DNA of 35,038 nucleotides from Sphingomonas taxi. GTDB lineage: Bacteria > Pseudomonadota > Alphaproteobacteria > Sphingomonadales > Sphingomonadaceae. The notes below the pieces were generated by a model that saw nothing but the letters and a program-made list of their open reading frames with translations, did not search any database and had not been told where the DNA came from. Both the position numbers and the translations under genes were made by a program. Numbering within the stretch: position 1 is the stretch's first letter; every line of letters begins with the position of its first letter. Location: positions 1 through 35,038 of the forward strand of contig QFMX01000017.1 of the NCBI GenBank assembly GCA_003240625.1, read 5' to 3'. This document shows positions 8,235 to 15,692 of this stretch, piece after piece.

Positions 8235-11204
8235 TTATGCGCCAGCCTTGCCGGCAGAGCGTTCGTCTTCGGTCTTGCGCGCGCGGCGGATTTCGTCGCG
8301 GACGGAGTGGCCGAGCGCGTCGGCGACGAGCGCGCCCTGCTCGGCCTGGTGACGCTTCATCAGGCCGGTCGCGGGCGACGCCGAGGCGTTGCGGCCGGCA
8401 TAGCGCGCGCGCTTCACGGGTGAGTTCACCATTGCCAGCGCCTCCTCGATCAGCGGCTCGACGAAGAACCAATAGCCGTTGTTCTTCGGCTCTTCCTGCG
8501 CCCAGACGATCTCTTCCAGGTTCGGCATCCGCGCGACGCGCTCGGCGATCGGCTCGCCCGGGAAGGGATAGAGCTGCTCGACGCGGACGATCTGCGTATC
8601 TGTGTCGCCATGGGCATCGCGTGCCTCGATCAGGTCGTAGGCGACCTTGCCGGTGCACAGCACGAGCCGCTTCGTGTCGACGTCCGCCGCACCATTGGTG
8701 TCGGACAGGAGACGGCGGAAGTGGCTGTCGCCCTGGAAATCCTCGGCGTTCGAGACGGCCAGCTTGTGGCGCAGCAACGACTTCGGCGTCATCACGATCA
8801 AGGGTTTACGGAAGTTGCGGTGCATCTGGCGGCGAAGCAGGTGGAAATAGTTCGCCGGGCTGGTGCAGTTCGCGACCTGGATATTGTCGTCCGCGCACGA
8901 CTGAAGGAAGCGCTCGGGACGCGCCGAGCTATGCTCAGGCCCCTGCCCTTCATAGCCGTGCGGGAGCAGCATCACGAGACCGTTGGCGCGAAGCCACTTC
9001 GACTCGCCGGACGTGATGAACTGATCGATCATGATCTGCGCGCCGTTGACGAAGTCGCCGAACTGCGCCTCCCAGAGGACGAGCGTCTTCGGATCGGCGA
9101 GCGCGTAGCCGTACTCGAAGCCGAGCACGCCATACTCGCTGAGTGGGCTGTCGAGCACTTCGAAGCGACCGTGCTCGATCTCCTGCAACGGCACGTACTT
9201 GTGCTCGTCGGTCTGGTCGACCCACACGGCATGGCGCTGCGAGAAGGTGCCGCGGCCTGAATCCTGGCCGGACAAGCGGACGCCGTAGCCTTCCGATAGC
9301 AGGCCGCCGAACGCGAGCGCTTCGCCGGTCGCCCAGTCGAAGCCCTTGCCCGACTTGAACATCTCGCGCTTGGCATCGATCACGCGCGCCAGCGTCTTGT
9401 GGATCTTCACGCTGTCGGGAACCGTGGTCAGCGTGCGGCCAAGCGAGTCGAACAGCTTGGGGCTGAGCCCCGTCTCGACGTTCCGACGTGCCGACGCGCC
9501 ATCGGTCGGCGCGCTGAGGCCGGTCCAGCGACCGCCGAACCAGTCCGCCTTGTTGGGCTTGTACGACGATCCGGCTTCGAACTCGCCTTCGAGACGGAGC
9601 GTGAATTCCTTCACGTTCTCGTCGATCCAGGGCTGGTCGATCACGCCTTCCTTGATCAGGCGATCGCCGTACACCGTCGAGACGCCGGGGTGCTTGCGGA
9701 TGATGTCGTACATCAGCGGCTGCGTGAAGGACGGCTCGTCGCCCTCGTTGTGGCCGAAGCGGCGATAGCACCACATGTCGATGACGATGTCGCGGTGGAA
9801 CTTCTGGCGGAATTCCATCGCCATCTTGGTCGCGAAAGTGACCGCCTCGGGATCGTCGCCGTTGACGTGGAAGACCGGCGCCTGAACGCCTTTGGCGACG
9901 TCCGACGGGTAGGGCGACGAGCGTGCGAACTGCGGCGAGGTCGTGAAGCCGACCTGGTTGTTGATGATGAAGTGGACGCAGCCGCCGGTGTTGTAGCCGC
10001 GGATGCCCGAGAAGCCGAGGCACTCCCAGACGATCCCCTGCCCCGCGAACGCCGCGTCGCCGTGGATCAGCACGGGCAGCGAGGCCGTGTGATCCTTGAG
10101 ATCGTTGTTGAGCGTCTGGATCGCGCGCGTCTTGCCGAGCACGACCGGGTCGGCCGCCTCGAGATGCGACGGGTTGGCGACCAGGCTCATGTGAACCTTG
10201 TGGCCGTCGAACTCGCGATCGGTGCTGGTGCCGAGGTGATACTTCACGTCCCCCGAGCCGCCGATGTCATCGGGGTTGGCCGAACCGCCGGCGAATTCGT
10301 GGAAGATCACGCGCAACGGCTTGGCCATCACGTTGGCGAGCACGTTGAGACGACCACGATGCGCCATGCCGATGACGAGCTCGCGCACGCCCATCTGGCC
10401 GCCGTACTTGATGACGCTCTCAAGCGCGGGGATCATCGACTCACCGCCGTCGAGCCCGAAGCGCTTCGTGCCGACGTACTTCTTGCCGAGGAACTTCTCC
10501 CACTGCTCGGCCTGGATCACCTTGGTGAGGATCGCCTTCTTGCCGTCGGTGGAGAATTCGATCGCCTTGTCCTGGCCCTCCATGCGCTCCTGAAGGAAGC
10601 GGCGCTCCTCGACGTCGGAGATGTGCATGTATTCGAGGCCGACATTGCCGCAATAGTTCTTGCGCAACGTGTCGACGAGCTCGCGGATCGAGACCCATTC
10701 GAAGCCCATCGTGCCGCCGAGATAGACCTTTCGGTCGATGTCGGCGTCGGAGAAGCCGTGATATTCTGTCTTCAGATCCTCGGGCATCTCGCGCTTGGAG
10801 AGGCCGAGCGGATCGAGGTTGGCGGCGAGATGGCCACGGACGCGATAGGTGCGGACGAGCAGCTGCGCGCGGATCGCGTCGGCCGCGGCCTTGGCGATCT
10901 CTTCCTTCGAGACGGGGGCGGGCGCGGCGGCTGCTGGGACGGGCTTGCCACCCTTTGCCGGCTTGGGCGCGGGCTCCATCTGGGTCGGATCGAGCGCCGC
11001 GGTCAGGTCGTCGGTGGTAGTGAGCGGCCAGCGGGCGCTCTCCCAGCTCGGGCCCTGTGCGGAGCCTTCGAGACCCTCGAAGAACGCGCGCCAACCGGCT
11101 TCGACCGAGGCCGGGTCCGCGTTGAACTTGGCGTAGAGCGTCTCCACGAACGCCGGGCTGACGCCGGCTGCGATATCGCTGAAATCCTGGCCTTCGTAGC
11201 CCAT
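8235..11204 (-). CDS. sucA: 2-oxoglutarate dehydrogenase E1
   Basis: Thiamine-diphosphate-dependent decarboxylation of 2-oxoglutarate, first step of the OGDH complex. 989 residues from ATG 11204 (MGYEGQDFSDIAAGVSPAFV), with GAGGA about 8 nt upstream. A longer reading to 11300 only adds residues encoded by a dispersed repeat and is rejected. Visible landmarks are the N-terminal region that binds E2, the Ala/Pro/Lys linker (about 80-95), MAHRGRLNVLANV, the ThDP motif GDAAFAGQG...INNQVGF, RRFGHNEGDEPSFTQPLMY, and the transketolase-like C-terminus HGYEGQGPEHSSARPERFLQ. It is downstream of sucD (about 155 nt, containing a repeat) and upstream of sucB. Confidence 0.97.
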   Translation of the reverse strand: MGYEGQDFSDIAAGVSPAFVETLYAKFNADPASVEAGWRAFFEGLEGSAQGPSWESARWPLTTTDDLTAALDPTQMEPAPKPAKGGKPVPAAAAPAPVSKEEIAKAAADAIRAQLLVRTYRVRGHLAANLDPLGLSKREMPEDLKTEYHGFSDADIDRKVYLGGTMGFEWVSIRELVDTLRKNYCGNVGLEYMHISDVEERRFLQERMEGQDKAIEFSTDGKKAILTKVIQAEQWEKFLGKKYVGTKRFGLDGGESMIPALESVIKYGGQMGVRELVIGMAHRGRLNVLANVMAKPLRVIFHEFAGGSANPDDIGGSGDVKYHLGTSTDREFDGHKVHMSLVANPSHLEAADPVVLGKTRAIQTLNNDLKDHTASLPVLIHGDAAFAGQGIVWECLGFSGIRGYNTGGCVHFIINNQVGFTTSPQFARSSPYPSDVAKGVQAPVFHVNGDDPEAVTFATKMAMEFRQKFHRDIVIDMWCYRRFGHNEGDEPSFTQPLMYDIIRKHPGVSTVYGDRLIKEGVIDQPWIDENVKEFTLRLEGEFEAGSSYKPNKADWFGGRWTGLSAPTDGASARRNVETGLSPKLFDSLGRTLTTVPDSVKIHKTLARVIDAKREMFKSGKGFDWATGEALAFGGLLSEGYGVRLSGQDSGRGTFSQRHAVWVDQTDEHKYVPLQEIEHGRFEVLDSPLSEYGVLGFEYGYALADPKTLVLWEAQFGDFVNGAQIMIDQFITSGESKWLRANGLVMLLPHGYEGQGPEHSSARPERFLQSCADDNIQVANCTSPANYFHLLRRQMHRNFRKPLIVMTPKSLLRHKLAVSNAEDFQGDSHFRRLLSDTNGAADVDTKRLVLCTGKVAYDLIEARDAHGDTDTQIVRVEQLYPFPGEPIAERVARMPNLEEIVWAQEEPKNNGYWFFVEPLIEEALAMVNSPVKRARYAGRNASASPATGLMKRHQAEQGALVADALGHSVRDEIRRARKTEDERSAGKAGA

Positions 11205-11221
11205 CGTTCTCGTCCTCAGTG

Positions 11222-11354
11222 TCCTTCTCCCCTTGTGGGAGAGGGAGGGGCCCAAGCTGCAAGCCTGGGAGGGTGAAGGGGACACCGTTGCGGCCCCCAC
11301 TCCCCCTCATCCGACACCCTGACGGGTGCCACCTTCTCCCCGAGGGGAGAAGGA
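11222..11354. repeat. Long imperfect palindromic repeat between sucD and sucA
   Basis: The left end CCTTCTCCCCTTGTGGGAGA and the right end CTTCTCCCCGAGGGGAGAAG are inverted copies of a stem-forming arm. They enclose a GC-rich centre containing a smaller CACCC-TGAC-GGGTG hairpin. The element fills nearly the whole spacer between the sucD stop and the sucA ribosome site. It differs in sequence from the GNAN-loop families. Confidence 0.65.
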
Positions 11355-11358
11355 TTTG

Positions 11359-12243
11359 TTAGCCCTTCAACACGCTCAGCAGCGTCTCGCCGAGCAGGCT
11401 GGGGCTTTCCGAGACCTTGATCCCGGCAGCTTCCATCGCCGCGATCTTGCTCTCTGCATCGCCCTTGCCGCCCGACACGATCGCGCCGGCATGGCCCATG
11501 CGACGGCCCGGAGGCGCCGTACGGCCGGCGATGAAACCTGCCATCGGCTTCGACCGACCGCGCTTGGCTTCGTCGCGGAGGAACTGTGCCGCCTGCTCTT
11601 CTGCGTCGCCGCCGATTTCGCCGATCATGATGATCGACTGGGTCTCGTCGTCGGCGAGGAACAGCTCGAGCACGTCGATGAAGTTCGTGCCGTTGACCGG
11701 ATCGCCACCGATGCCGACCGCGGTCGTCTGACCAAGGCCTGCGTTCGACGTCTGGAACACCGCCTCATAGGTGAGCGTGCCTGAGCGGCTGACAACGCCG
11801 ACCGAGCCCTTCTTGAAGATCGAGCCGGGCATGATGCCGATCTTGCACTCGCCGGGGGTCAACACGCCGGGGCAGTTCGGGCCGATCAGGCGCGACTTGG
11901 AGCCCGACAGCGCGCGCTTGACCTTGACCATGTCGAGCACGGGGATGCCCTCGGTGATCGCGACGATCAGCTCGATCTCGGCGTCGATCGCCTCGAGGAT
12001 CGAATCGGCGGCGAAGGGGGGCGGCACGTAGATGACGGACGCGGTCGCGCCGGTCATCGCCTTGGCTTCGGCGACGGTGTTGTAGACGGGGAGGTCGAGG
12101 TGAGTCGTGCCGCCCTTGCCGGGCGTTACGCCGCCAACCATCTGCGTGCCGTATTCCAGCGCCATCTTGGTGTGGAAGCTGCCAGTTTCGCCGGTCATGC
12201 CCTGGGTGATGACCTTGGTGTTCTTGTCGACGAGGATGCTCAT
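11359..12243 (-). CDS. sucD: Succinyl-CoA synthetase alpha subunit
   Basis: Carries the phosphohistidine of succinyl-CoA synthetase (succinyl-CoA + NDP + Pi to succinate + NTP). 294 residues from ATG 12243 (MSILVDKNTKVITQGMTGE). A longer open frame to 12285 would start inside a repeat arm and is rejected. Motifs: the CoA-binding GGVTPGKGG, IGPNCPGVLTPGECKIGIMP, and the active-site His in GHAGAIVSGGKGDAESK. The beta subunit gene sucC, needed for activity, is not beside it: upstream are a GIY-YIG element and then mdh. Upstream ribosome-site purines (AAGGAACGAG) are part of the direct repeat flanking that element. Confidence 0.96.
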   Translation of the reverse strand: MSILVDKNTKVITQGMTGETGSFHTKMALEYGTQMVGGVTPGKGGTTHLDLPVYNTVAEAKAMTGATASVIYVPPPFAADSILEAIDAEIELIVAITEGIPVLDMVKVKRALSGSKSRLIGPNCPGVLTPGECKIGIMPGSIFKKGSVGVVSRSGTLTYEAVFQTSNAGLGQTTAVGIGGDPVNGTNFIDVLELFLADDETQSIIMIGEIGGDAEEQAAQFLRDEAKRGRSKPMAGFIAGRTAPPGRRMGHAGAIVSGGKGDAESKIAAMEAAGIKVSESPSLLGETLLSVLKG

Positions 12244-12258
12244 CTTGTCTCGTTCCTT

Positions 12259-12638
12259 ACCACCCCGGCGAAGGCCGGGGCCCAATTGGGAAAGCGGTCA
12301 TGGTCGTGCGATGCGATCGTAAAGGTCGTCCCAAGAGGGATTGAAACCGTTGATCTCACGCAGCTTCCAGTCTCGCTTCCACTCCTTCATGTGCAGCTCG
12401 CGCTGCCGGGCGGCTTCCCAACTACCGGCTAACTCATACCAGACGAGCAGCTTGCAGTCGTATTTCTTCGTGAACCCGGCGACGACGGCGTTGCGGTGTT
12501 CCCACACGCGCTTCGCCAGGTTCAGCGTCGAGCCGAGGTAGATCGTACCGTTAAACCCACTTGCCATGATGTAGACGAACGCTTGTTCTTCCATCAGCGG
12601 GGCCTTCCCAATTGGGCCCCGGCCTTCGCCGGGGTGGT
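12259..12638 (-). mobile_element. Candidate autonomous mobile palindrome element with GIY-YIG gene (family B)
   Basis: The inverted arms 12259-12292 and 12605-12638 match perfectly over 34 bp. Each arm folds as CCCCGGC-GAAG-GCCGGGG with ACCA outside and the palindrome CCCAATTGGG inside. The GIY-YIG gene (12298-12594) fills the interior, 5 nt from one arm and 10 nt from the other. Next to the left arm is CGTTCCTT (12251-12258) and, one base beyond the right arm, CGATCCTT (12640-12647): a direct repeat with one mismatch that could be a target-site duplication. Removing the element and one repeat copy gives a natural mdh-to-sucD junction with an intact ribosome site. Gene-less copies with the same arms are at 13788, 26160 and 27935. 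Activity is inference. Confidence 0.7.
12298..12594 (-). CDS. Small GIY-YIG nuclease family protein (repeat-associated, second copy)
   Basis: 98 residues, single GIY-YIG domain. FVYIMAS and IYLG are the two name motifs (residues about 6-21), Arg in NLAKRVWEHRN, and AARQRELHMKEWKRDWK carries the conserved Glu region; it ends NPSWDDLYD. By eye it is about 50 percent identical to the protein at 6550-6837, so the two are paralogues, yet they are enclosed by repeats of different stem sequence. The ATG at 12594 is preceded by GGGAAGG, whose first part is the edge of the flanking arm. It would be transcribed with mdh and sucD. Cleavage of repeat DNA is a hypothesis. Confidence 0.88.
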   Translation of the reverse strand: MEEQAFVYIMASGFNGTIYLGSTLNLAKRVWEHRNAVVAGFTKKYDCKLLVWYELAGSWEAARQRELHMKEWKRDWKLREINGFNPSWDDLYDRIARP

Positions 12639-12653
12639 GCGATCCTTACCTCA

Positions 12654-12687
12654 CCTCAAATCAGTTCAATTCCTCAAAATCAGTTCA
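12654..12687. repeat. Short tandem duplication over the mdh stop codon
   Basis: CCTCAAATCAGTTCA (12654-12668) is repeated as CCTCAAAATCAGTTCA (12672-12687). The second copy contains the mdh stop (12680-12682). It is a small local duplication at the mdh 3' end, next to the GIY-YIG element. Confidence 0.6.
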
Positions 12688-13642
12688 GCGAACCATCGAT
12701 ACCCTTGCAGGCGACGATCAGTTCCTTGACCGCGTCGACCGAGACCTGGAGGTTGCCCTTGGCTTCGTCGTCGAGCTTGATCTCGACGATCTTCTCGACG
12801 CCGCCGGCCCCGATCACCACCGGCACGCCGACGTAGAGATCGGTAAGGCCGTATTCGCCCGACACATAGGCCGCCGCCGGCAGCACGCGCTTCTGGTCGT
12901 AGAGATACGCTTCGGCCATCGCGATGCCGCTGGTCGCCGGCGCGTAATAGGCCGAGCCCGTCTTCAGCAGCGCGACGATCTCGCCGCCGCCGCCGCGCGT
13001 GCGCTTGACGATCGCGTCGATCTTTTCCTGGCTCGACATGCCCATCGCGATGAGATCCGGCACCGGGATGCCCGACACGGTCGAGTAGCTGATGACCGGG
13101 ACCATCGTGTCGCCGTGGCCGCCGAGCACGAAGCTGGTGACGTCCTTGACCGAGACCTTGAACTCGTCGGCGAGGAAGTGGCTGAAGCGCGACGAGTCGA
13201 GCACGCCGGCCATGCCGACGACCATGTGGTGCGGAAGGCCCGAGAACTCGCGGAGCGCCCACACCATCGCGTCGAGCGGGTTGGTGATGCAGATCACGAA
13301 CGCGTTCGGGGCGTTATTCTTGATGCCCTCGCCGACCGCCTTCATGACCTTCAGGTTGATGCCGAGCAGGTCGTCGCGGCTCATGCCGGGTTTCCGCGCG
13401 ACCCCTGCTGTGACGATGATGACGTCCGCGCCGGCAATGTCGGCGTAATCGTTCGAGCCGGTGATCTGCGAGTCGAAGCCTTCGACCGGGCCGCACTGCG
13501 ACAGGTCGAGCGCCTTGCCCTGGGGGATGCCCTCGGCGACGTCGAACAGGACGATATCGCCAAGGCCCTTGAGTGCTGCGAGGTGCGCGAGCGTACCGCC
13601 GATGTTACCGGCGCCGATCAGCGCGATCTTCTTGCGAGCCAT
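12680..13642 (-). CDS. mdh: Malate dehydrogenase
   Basis: Oxidises malate to oxaloacetate with NAD+, TCA cycle, cytoplasm. 320 residues, the LDH-like type typical of alphaproteobacteria. NAD-binding GAGNIGG at residues 10-16; substrate-binding Arg in GVARKPGMSRDDLLGIN; ITNPLDAMVWA; the second Arg in VLDSSRF; the catalytic His in LGGHGDTMVP. The ATG at 13642 is preceded by purine-rich GGAGACGGATTGGA. First gene of the mdh-sucD-sucA-sucB-lpd cluster, with a candidate promoter about 55 nt upstream. Confidence 0.97.
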   Translation of the reverse strand: MARKKIALIGAGNIGGTLAHLAALKGLGDIVLFDVAEGIPQGKALDLSQCGPVEGFDSQITGSNDYADIAGADVIIVTAGVARKPGMSRDDLLGINLKVMKAVGEGIKNNAPNAFVICITNPLDAMVWALREFSGLPHHMVVGMAGVLDSSRFSHFLADEFKVSVKDVTSFVLGGHGDTMVPVISYSTVSGIPVPDLIAMGMSSQEKIDAIVKRTRGGGGEIVALLKTGSAYYAPATSGIAMAEAYLYDQKRVLPAAAYVSGEYGLTDLYVGVPVVIGAGGVEKIVEIKLDDEAKGNLQVSVDAVKELIVACKGIDGSLN

Positions 13643-13695
13643 TCCAATCCGTCTCCGTCTGATGTGCGGGGTGATTGGTGACGCCGGTTACGCGC

Positions 13696-13701
13696 ATTAT
13701 A
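13696..13701 (-). promoter_or_regulatory. Candidate -10 box for the mdh-suc operon
   Basis: A consensus TATAAT lies on the minus strand in GCGGTATAATGCGCG, about 55 nt before the mdh start. No good -35 hexamer is seen at 17 bp; TTGTCC stands about 21 bp upstream. The placement, at the head of the operon and in an otherwise GC-rich stretch, supports it. Confidence 0.45.
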
Positions 13702-13787
13702 CCGCTACGGCAACCGCTAAAAGGACAAAAGCACCTCGTTATTGCGATTGGTTCGCATGTGCAATAAGCTTTGCCGACTTAAACCGA

Positions 13788-13893
13788 ACCACCCCGGCGG
13801 AGGCCGGGGCCCAATTGGGGAACGTTGCCAACTGAGCGCTGGACGCTGTTACTGCGACCTTTCCAATTGGGCCCCGGCCTTCGCCGGGGTGGT
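13788..13893. repeat. Gene-less two-armed repeat, family B
   Basis: Left arm ACCACCCCGGCGGAGGCCGG + GGCCCAATTGG and right arm CCAATTGGGCC + CCGGCCTTCGCCGGGGTGGT enclose about 40 bp without a gene. The arms match those of the GIY-YIG element at 12259-12638 with one or two changes. It lies between zapE and mdh. Confidence 0.85.
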
Positions 13894-13904
13894 ATTTTAA
13901 GCGG

Positions 13905-14996
13905 TCAGAGGTGCCCCTCGGCAAGGTATTCCTCGGAGCGCATCTCTTCCAAACGGCTGATCGTTCGGTCGAACTCGAACCTCCCGTCGCCGCTTTCGTA
14001 GAGGTCGCCGGGCTGCGCGTCCGCCGCTGCGAGCAGCTTCACCTTGTGCTCGTACAGCGCGTCGATCAGCGCCACGAACCGCGCCGCCTCGTTGCGGTTC
14101 TCGGGCCCGAGCTTGGGGATGCCGACCAGGATGACCGTGTGGAACTTCCGCGCGATGGCGAGGTAGTCGGCCACGCCGCGGGCTTCTCCGCACAACTTCT
14201 TGAAGCTGAACACCGCGACGCCCTTGAGCGACTTCGGCACGCGCAGCGTGCGGCCCTGCACGATAAGGTCCTCGGCCGGCACGTGCTCACTGTCGTCGGT
14301 CGAGAAGTCGGTGAGGCGGAAGAACGCGGCGGAGAGTTGCGCGGTCGCCTCGGGGCCGTTGGGGACGAGCCACGTATCCTGGCTGCCGAGACGGTCGCGG
14401 CGATAGTCGACCGGGCCGTTGAGGGGGAGCACGTCGAGGCGGTGCTCGATCGTCGCGATGAAGGGCAGGAAATGCTCTCGGTTGAGGCCGTTCTTGTAGA
14501 GATCGGCGGGCGGGCGGTTCGAGGTTGTGACGATCGTCACGCCGGAATCGAGCAGCGACGTCACCAGCCGCGACAGGATCATCGCGTCGGGGCTGTTGGT
14601 GACCATCATCTCGTCGAACGCGAGCAGGCGGGTCTCGTCGGCGATCGCGGTAGCGACGGGGACGATCGGGTCGCCGACTTCCTTGCGGCGCTCGGCGGCG
14701 ATGCGCGCATGGACCTCCAGCATGAACTCGCCGAAATGGACGCGGCGTTTCTTGTCGACGGGGGCATTGGCGAAGAAGAGGTCCATCAGCATCGACTTGC
14801 CGCGACCGACGCCGCCCCAGAGGTAGACGCCGCGGGGGTCTGGTTTCTTGGAGAAGCGGGCGAAGAAGCCGGTGGATTTTGGGGTGGCGAGTTCGTTGGC
14901 GAGGGTGTTGAGGCGGGCGGCGGCGGCAGCCTGTTCTGGGTCGGGGCGGAGTTCGCCGGACGCTACGAGGGCTTCGTAGGCTTTGAGTACCGTCAT
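13905..14996 (-). CDS. zapE: ZapE/AFG1-family cell division ATPase
   Basis: AFG1-like P-loop ATPase; in E. coli ZapE interacts with FtsZ and affects Z-ring constriction (established for the family). 363 residues. Walker A GGVGRGKSM at residues 61-69 is preceded by the family hallmark GVYLW. RRVHFGEFMLEVH follows. Walker B is in LLAFDEMMVTN, then the sensor ILSRLVTSLLDSGVTIVTTSNRPP. FDRTISRLEEM near the C-terminus is also typical. The ATG at 14996 is 4 nt from a palindromic repeat whose purine-rich edge (GGGGGAACGGAA) may serve as ribosome site. zapE next to mdh is a common alphaproteobacterial neighbourhood (from memory). Confidence 0.93.
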   Translation of the reverse strand: MTVLKAYEALVASGELRPDPEQAAAAARLNTLANELATPKSTGFFARFSKKPDPRGVYLWGGVGRGKSMLMDLFFANAPVDKKRRVHFGEFMLEVHARIAAERRKEVGDPIVPVATAIADETRLLAFDEMMVTNSPDAMILSRLVTSLLDSGVTIVTTSNRPPADLYKNGLNREHFLPFIATIEHRLDVLPLNGPVDYRRDRLGSQDTWLVPNGPEATAQLSAAFFRLTDFSTDDSEHVPAEDLIVQGRTLRVPKSLKGVAVFSFKKLCGEARGVADYLAIARKFHTVILVGIPKLGPENRNEAARFVALIDALYEHKVKLLAAADAQPGDLYESGDGRFEFDRTISRLEEMRSEEYLAEGHL

Positions 14997-15000
14997 TTCC

Positions 15001-15078
15001 GTTCCCCCGCGCAGGCGGGGGCCCAGGCCCCCAGGCGTTGTATGTGTGGCTCCTGGACTCCCGCGTGCGCGGGAGAAC
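15001..15078. repeat. Two-armed palindromic repeat (GNAN-loop type) upstream of zapE
   Basis: The left arm CCCCCGC-GCAG-GCGGGGG + CCCAGG and the right arm (inverted) CTCCCGC-GCAC-GCGGGAG + TCCAGG are flanked outside by GTTC/GAAC. It has the same design as families A and B with different stem bases. Confidence 0.8.
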
Positions 15079-15093
15079 AGGGAGGTGCCGGTG

Positions 15094-15549
15094 CTATCTG
15101 GCAGTCGGCTTGCGGATCGTGGCCGAGAAAGCGGCGATCTTTGTTTCGTCGTCCCCTTGCACCACGAGGCCCCGAAGGAACAAGAGCCGGCCGGTTTCCT
15201 TGAGAACTTCCACCTGCGCCTCGATCGGCTCGCCGACCCGGCCGCCGCCGATGAACTGCGTGTTGAGATCGAGCGTCACCGCGGTGCCGGAGGTGATAAG
15301 GCCGAAGCCTCTGGCGGCCGCGAACAGGGCTACGTCGATAAAGGCGAGGAGCGCGCCGCCATGGACGTTGTTCTGGAGGTTGGAGTGGCGATGCTCGGGG
15401 GTGATGCGGACGCGGACGGTGTGGCCGTCGACGCGGTAGAGCATGGGGCCGAGGAGGGTGTTGAAGCGGGTGGGGTCGGAGAGCGACCAGCTGCGCCAGC
15501 CGGGGTTGGCGGGGTCTTCGGCTTCGACGAAATGGGGTTTGTCAGTCAT
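15094..15549 (-). CDS. PaaI-type hotdog-fold thioesterase
   Basis: Predicted acyl-CoA thioesterase of the PaaI/4HBT group. 151 residues from ATG 15549 (MTDKPHFVEAEDPANPGW); a longer frame to 15765 would translate a repeat element and is rejected. The hotdog helix motif NNVHGGALLAFIDVALFAAA (residues about 71-90) is diagnostic, and VTLDLNTQFIGGGRVGEPIEAQ forms the following strands. The substrate cannot be inferred. It stands alone between repeat-filled gaps, downstream of sdhB on the same strand. Confidence 0.85.
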   Translation of the reverse strand: MTDKPHFVEAEDPANPGWRSWSLSDPTRFNTLLGPMLYRVDGHTVRVRITPEHRHSNLQNNVHGGALLAFIDVALFAAARGFGLITSGTAVTLDLNTQFIGGGRVGEPIEAQVEVLKETGRLLFLRGLVVQGDDETKIAAFSATIRKPTAR

Positions 15550-15555
15550 AAATTG

Positions 15556-15660
15556 CCGTTCGTGCCAAGTAGAGACCGAGCGTAGTCGAGGGCTCGTATC
15601 GAGGTACATGTCCTTCGATACGCCATCTCGACAAGCTCGATGGCTACTCGGGACGAACGG
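15556..15660. repeat. Dispersed palindromic repeat between sdhB and the thioesterase gene
   Basis: Imperfect inverted arms, CCGTTCGTGCCAAGTAG... and ...CTACTCGGGACGAACGG, with internal complementary segments (TCGTATCGA/TCGATACG and AGCTCGA repeats). It is of the type seen dispersed in sphingomonad genomes (from memory). It differs in design from the GNAN-loop arms. Confidence 0.7.
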
Positions 15661-15692
15661 GAATGGGGGAAGGGCTCGCCCCCCCAACAGGA

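Noticed and set aside
11205..11300. N-terminal extension of sucA
   Set aside because: The extra 32 residues are translated from a dispersed repeat; ATG 11204 has its own ribosome site and the normal N-terminus.
12244..12285. N-terminal extension of sucD beginning MGPGLRRGG
   Set aside because: This peptide is the translation of a family B repeat arm and appears in front of other frames too; the true start is ATG 12243.
13788..13893. Target duplication flanking this gene-less repeat
   Set aside because: TTAAACCG and TTAAGCGG are only loosely similar and one is offset from the arm, so I do not claim a duplication.
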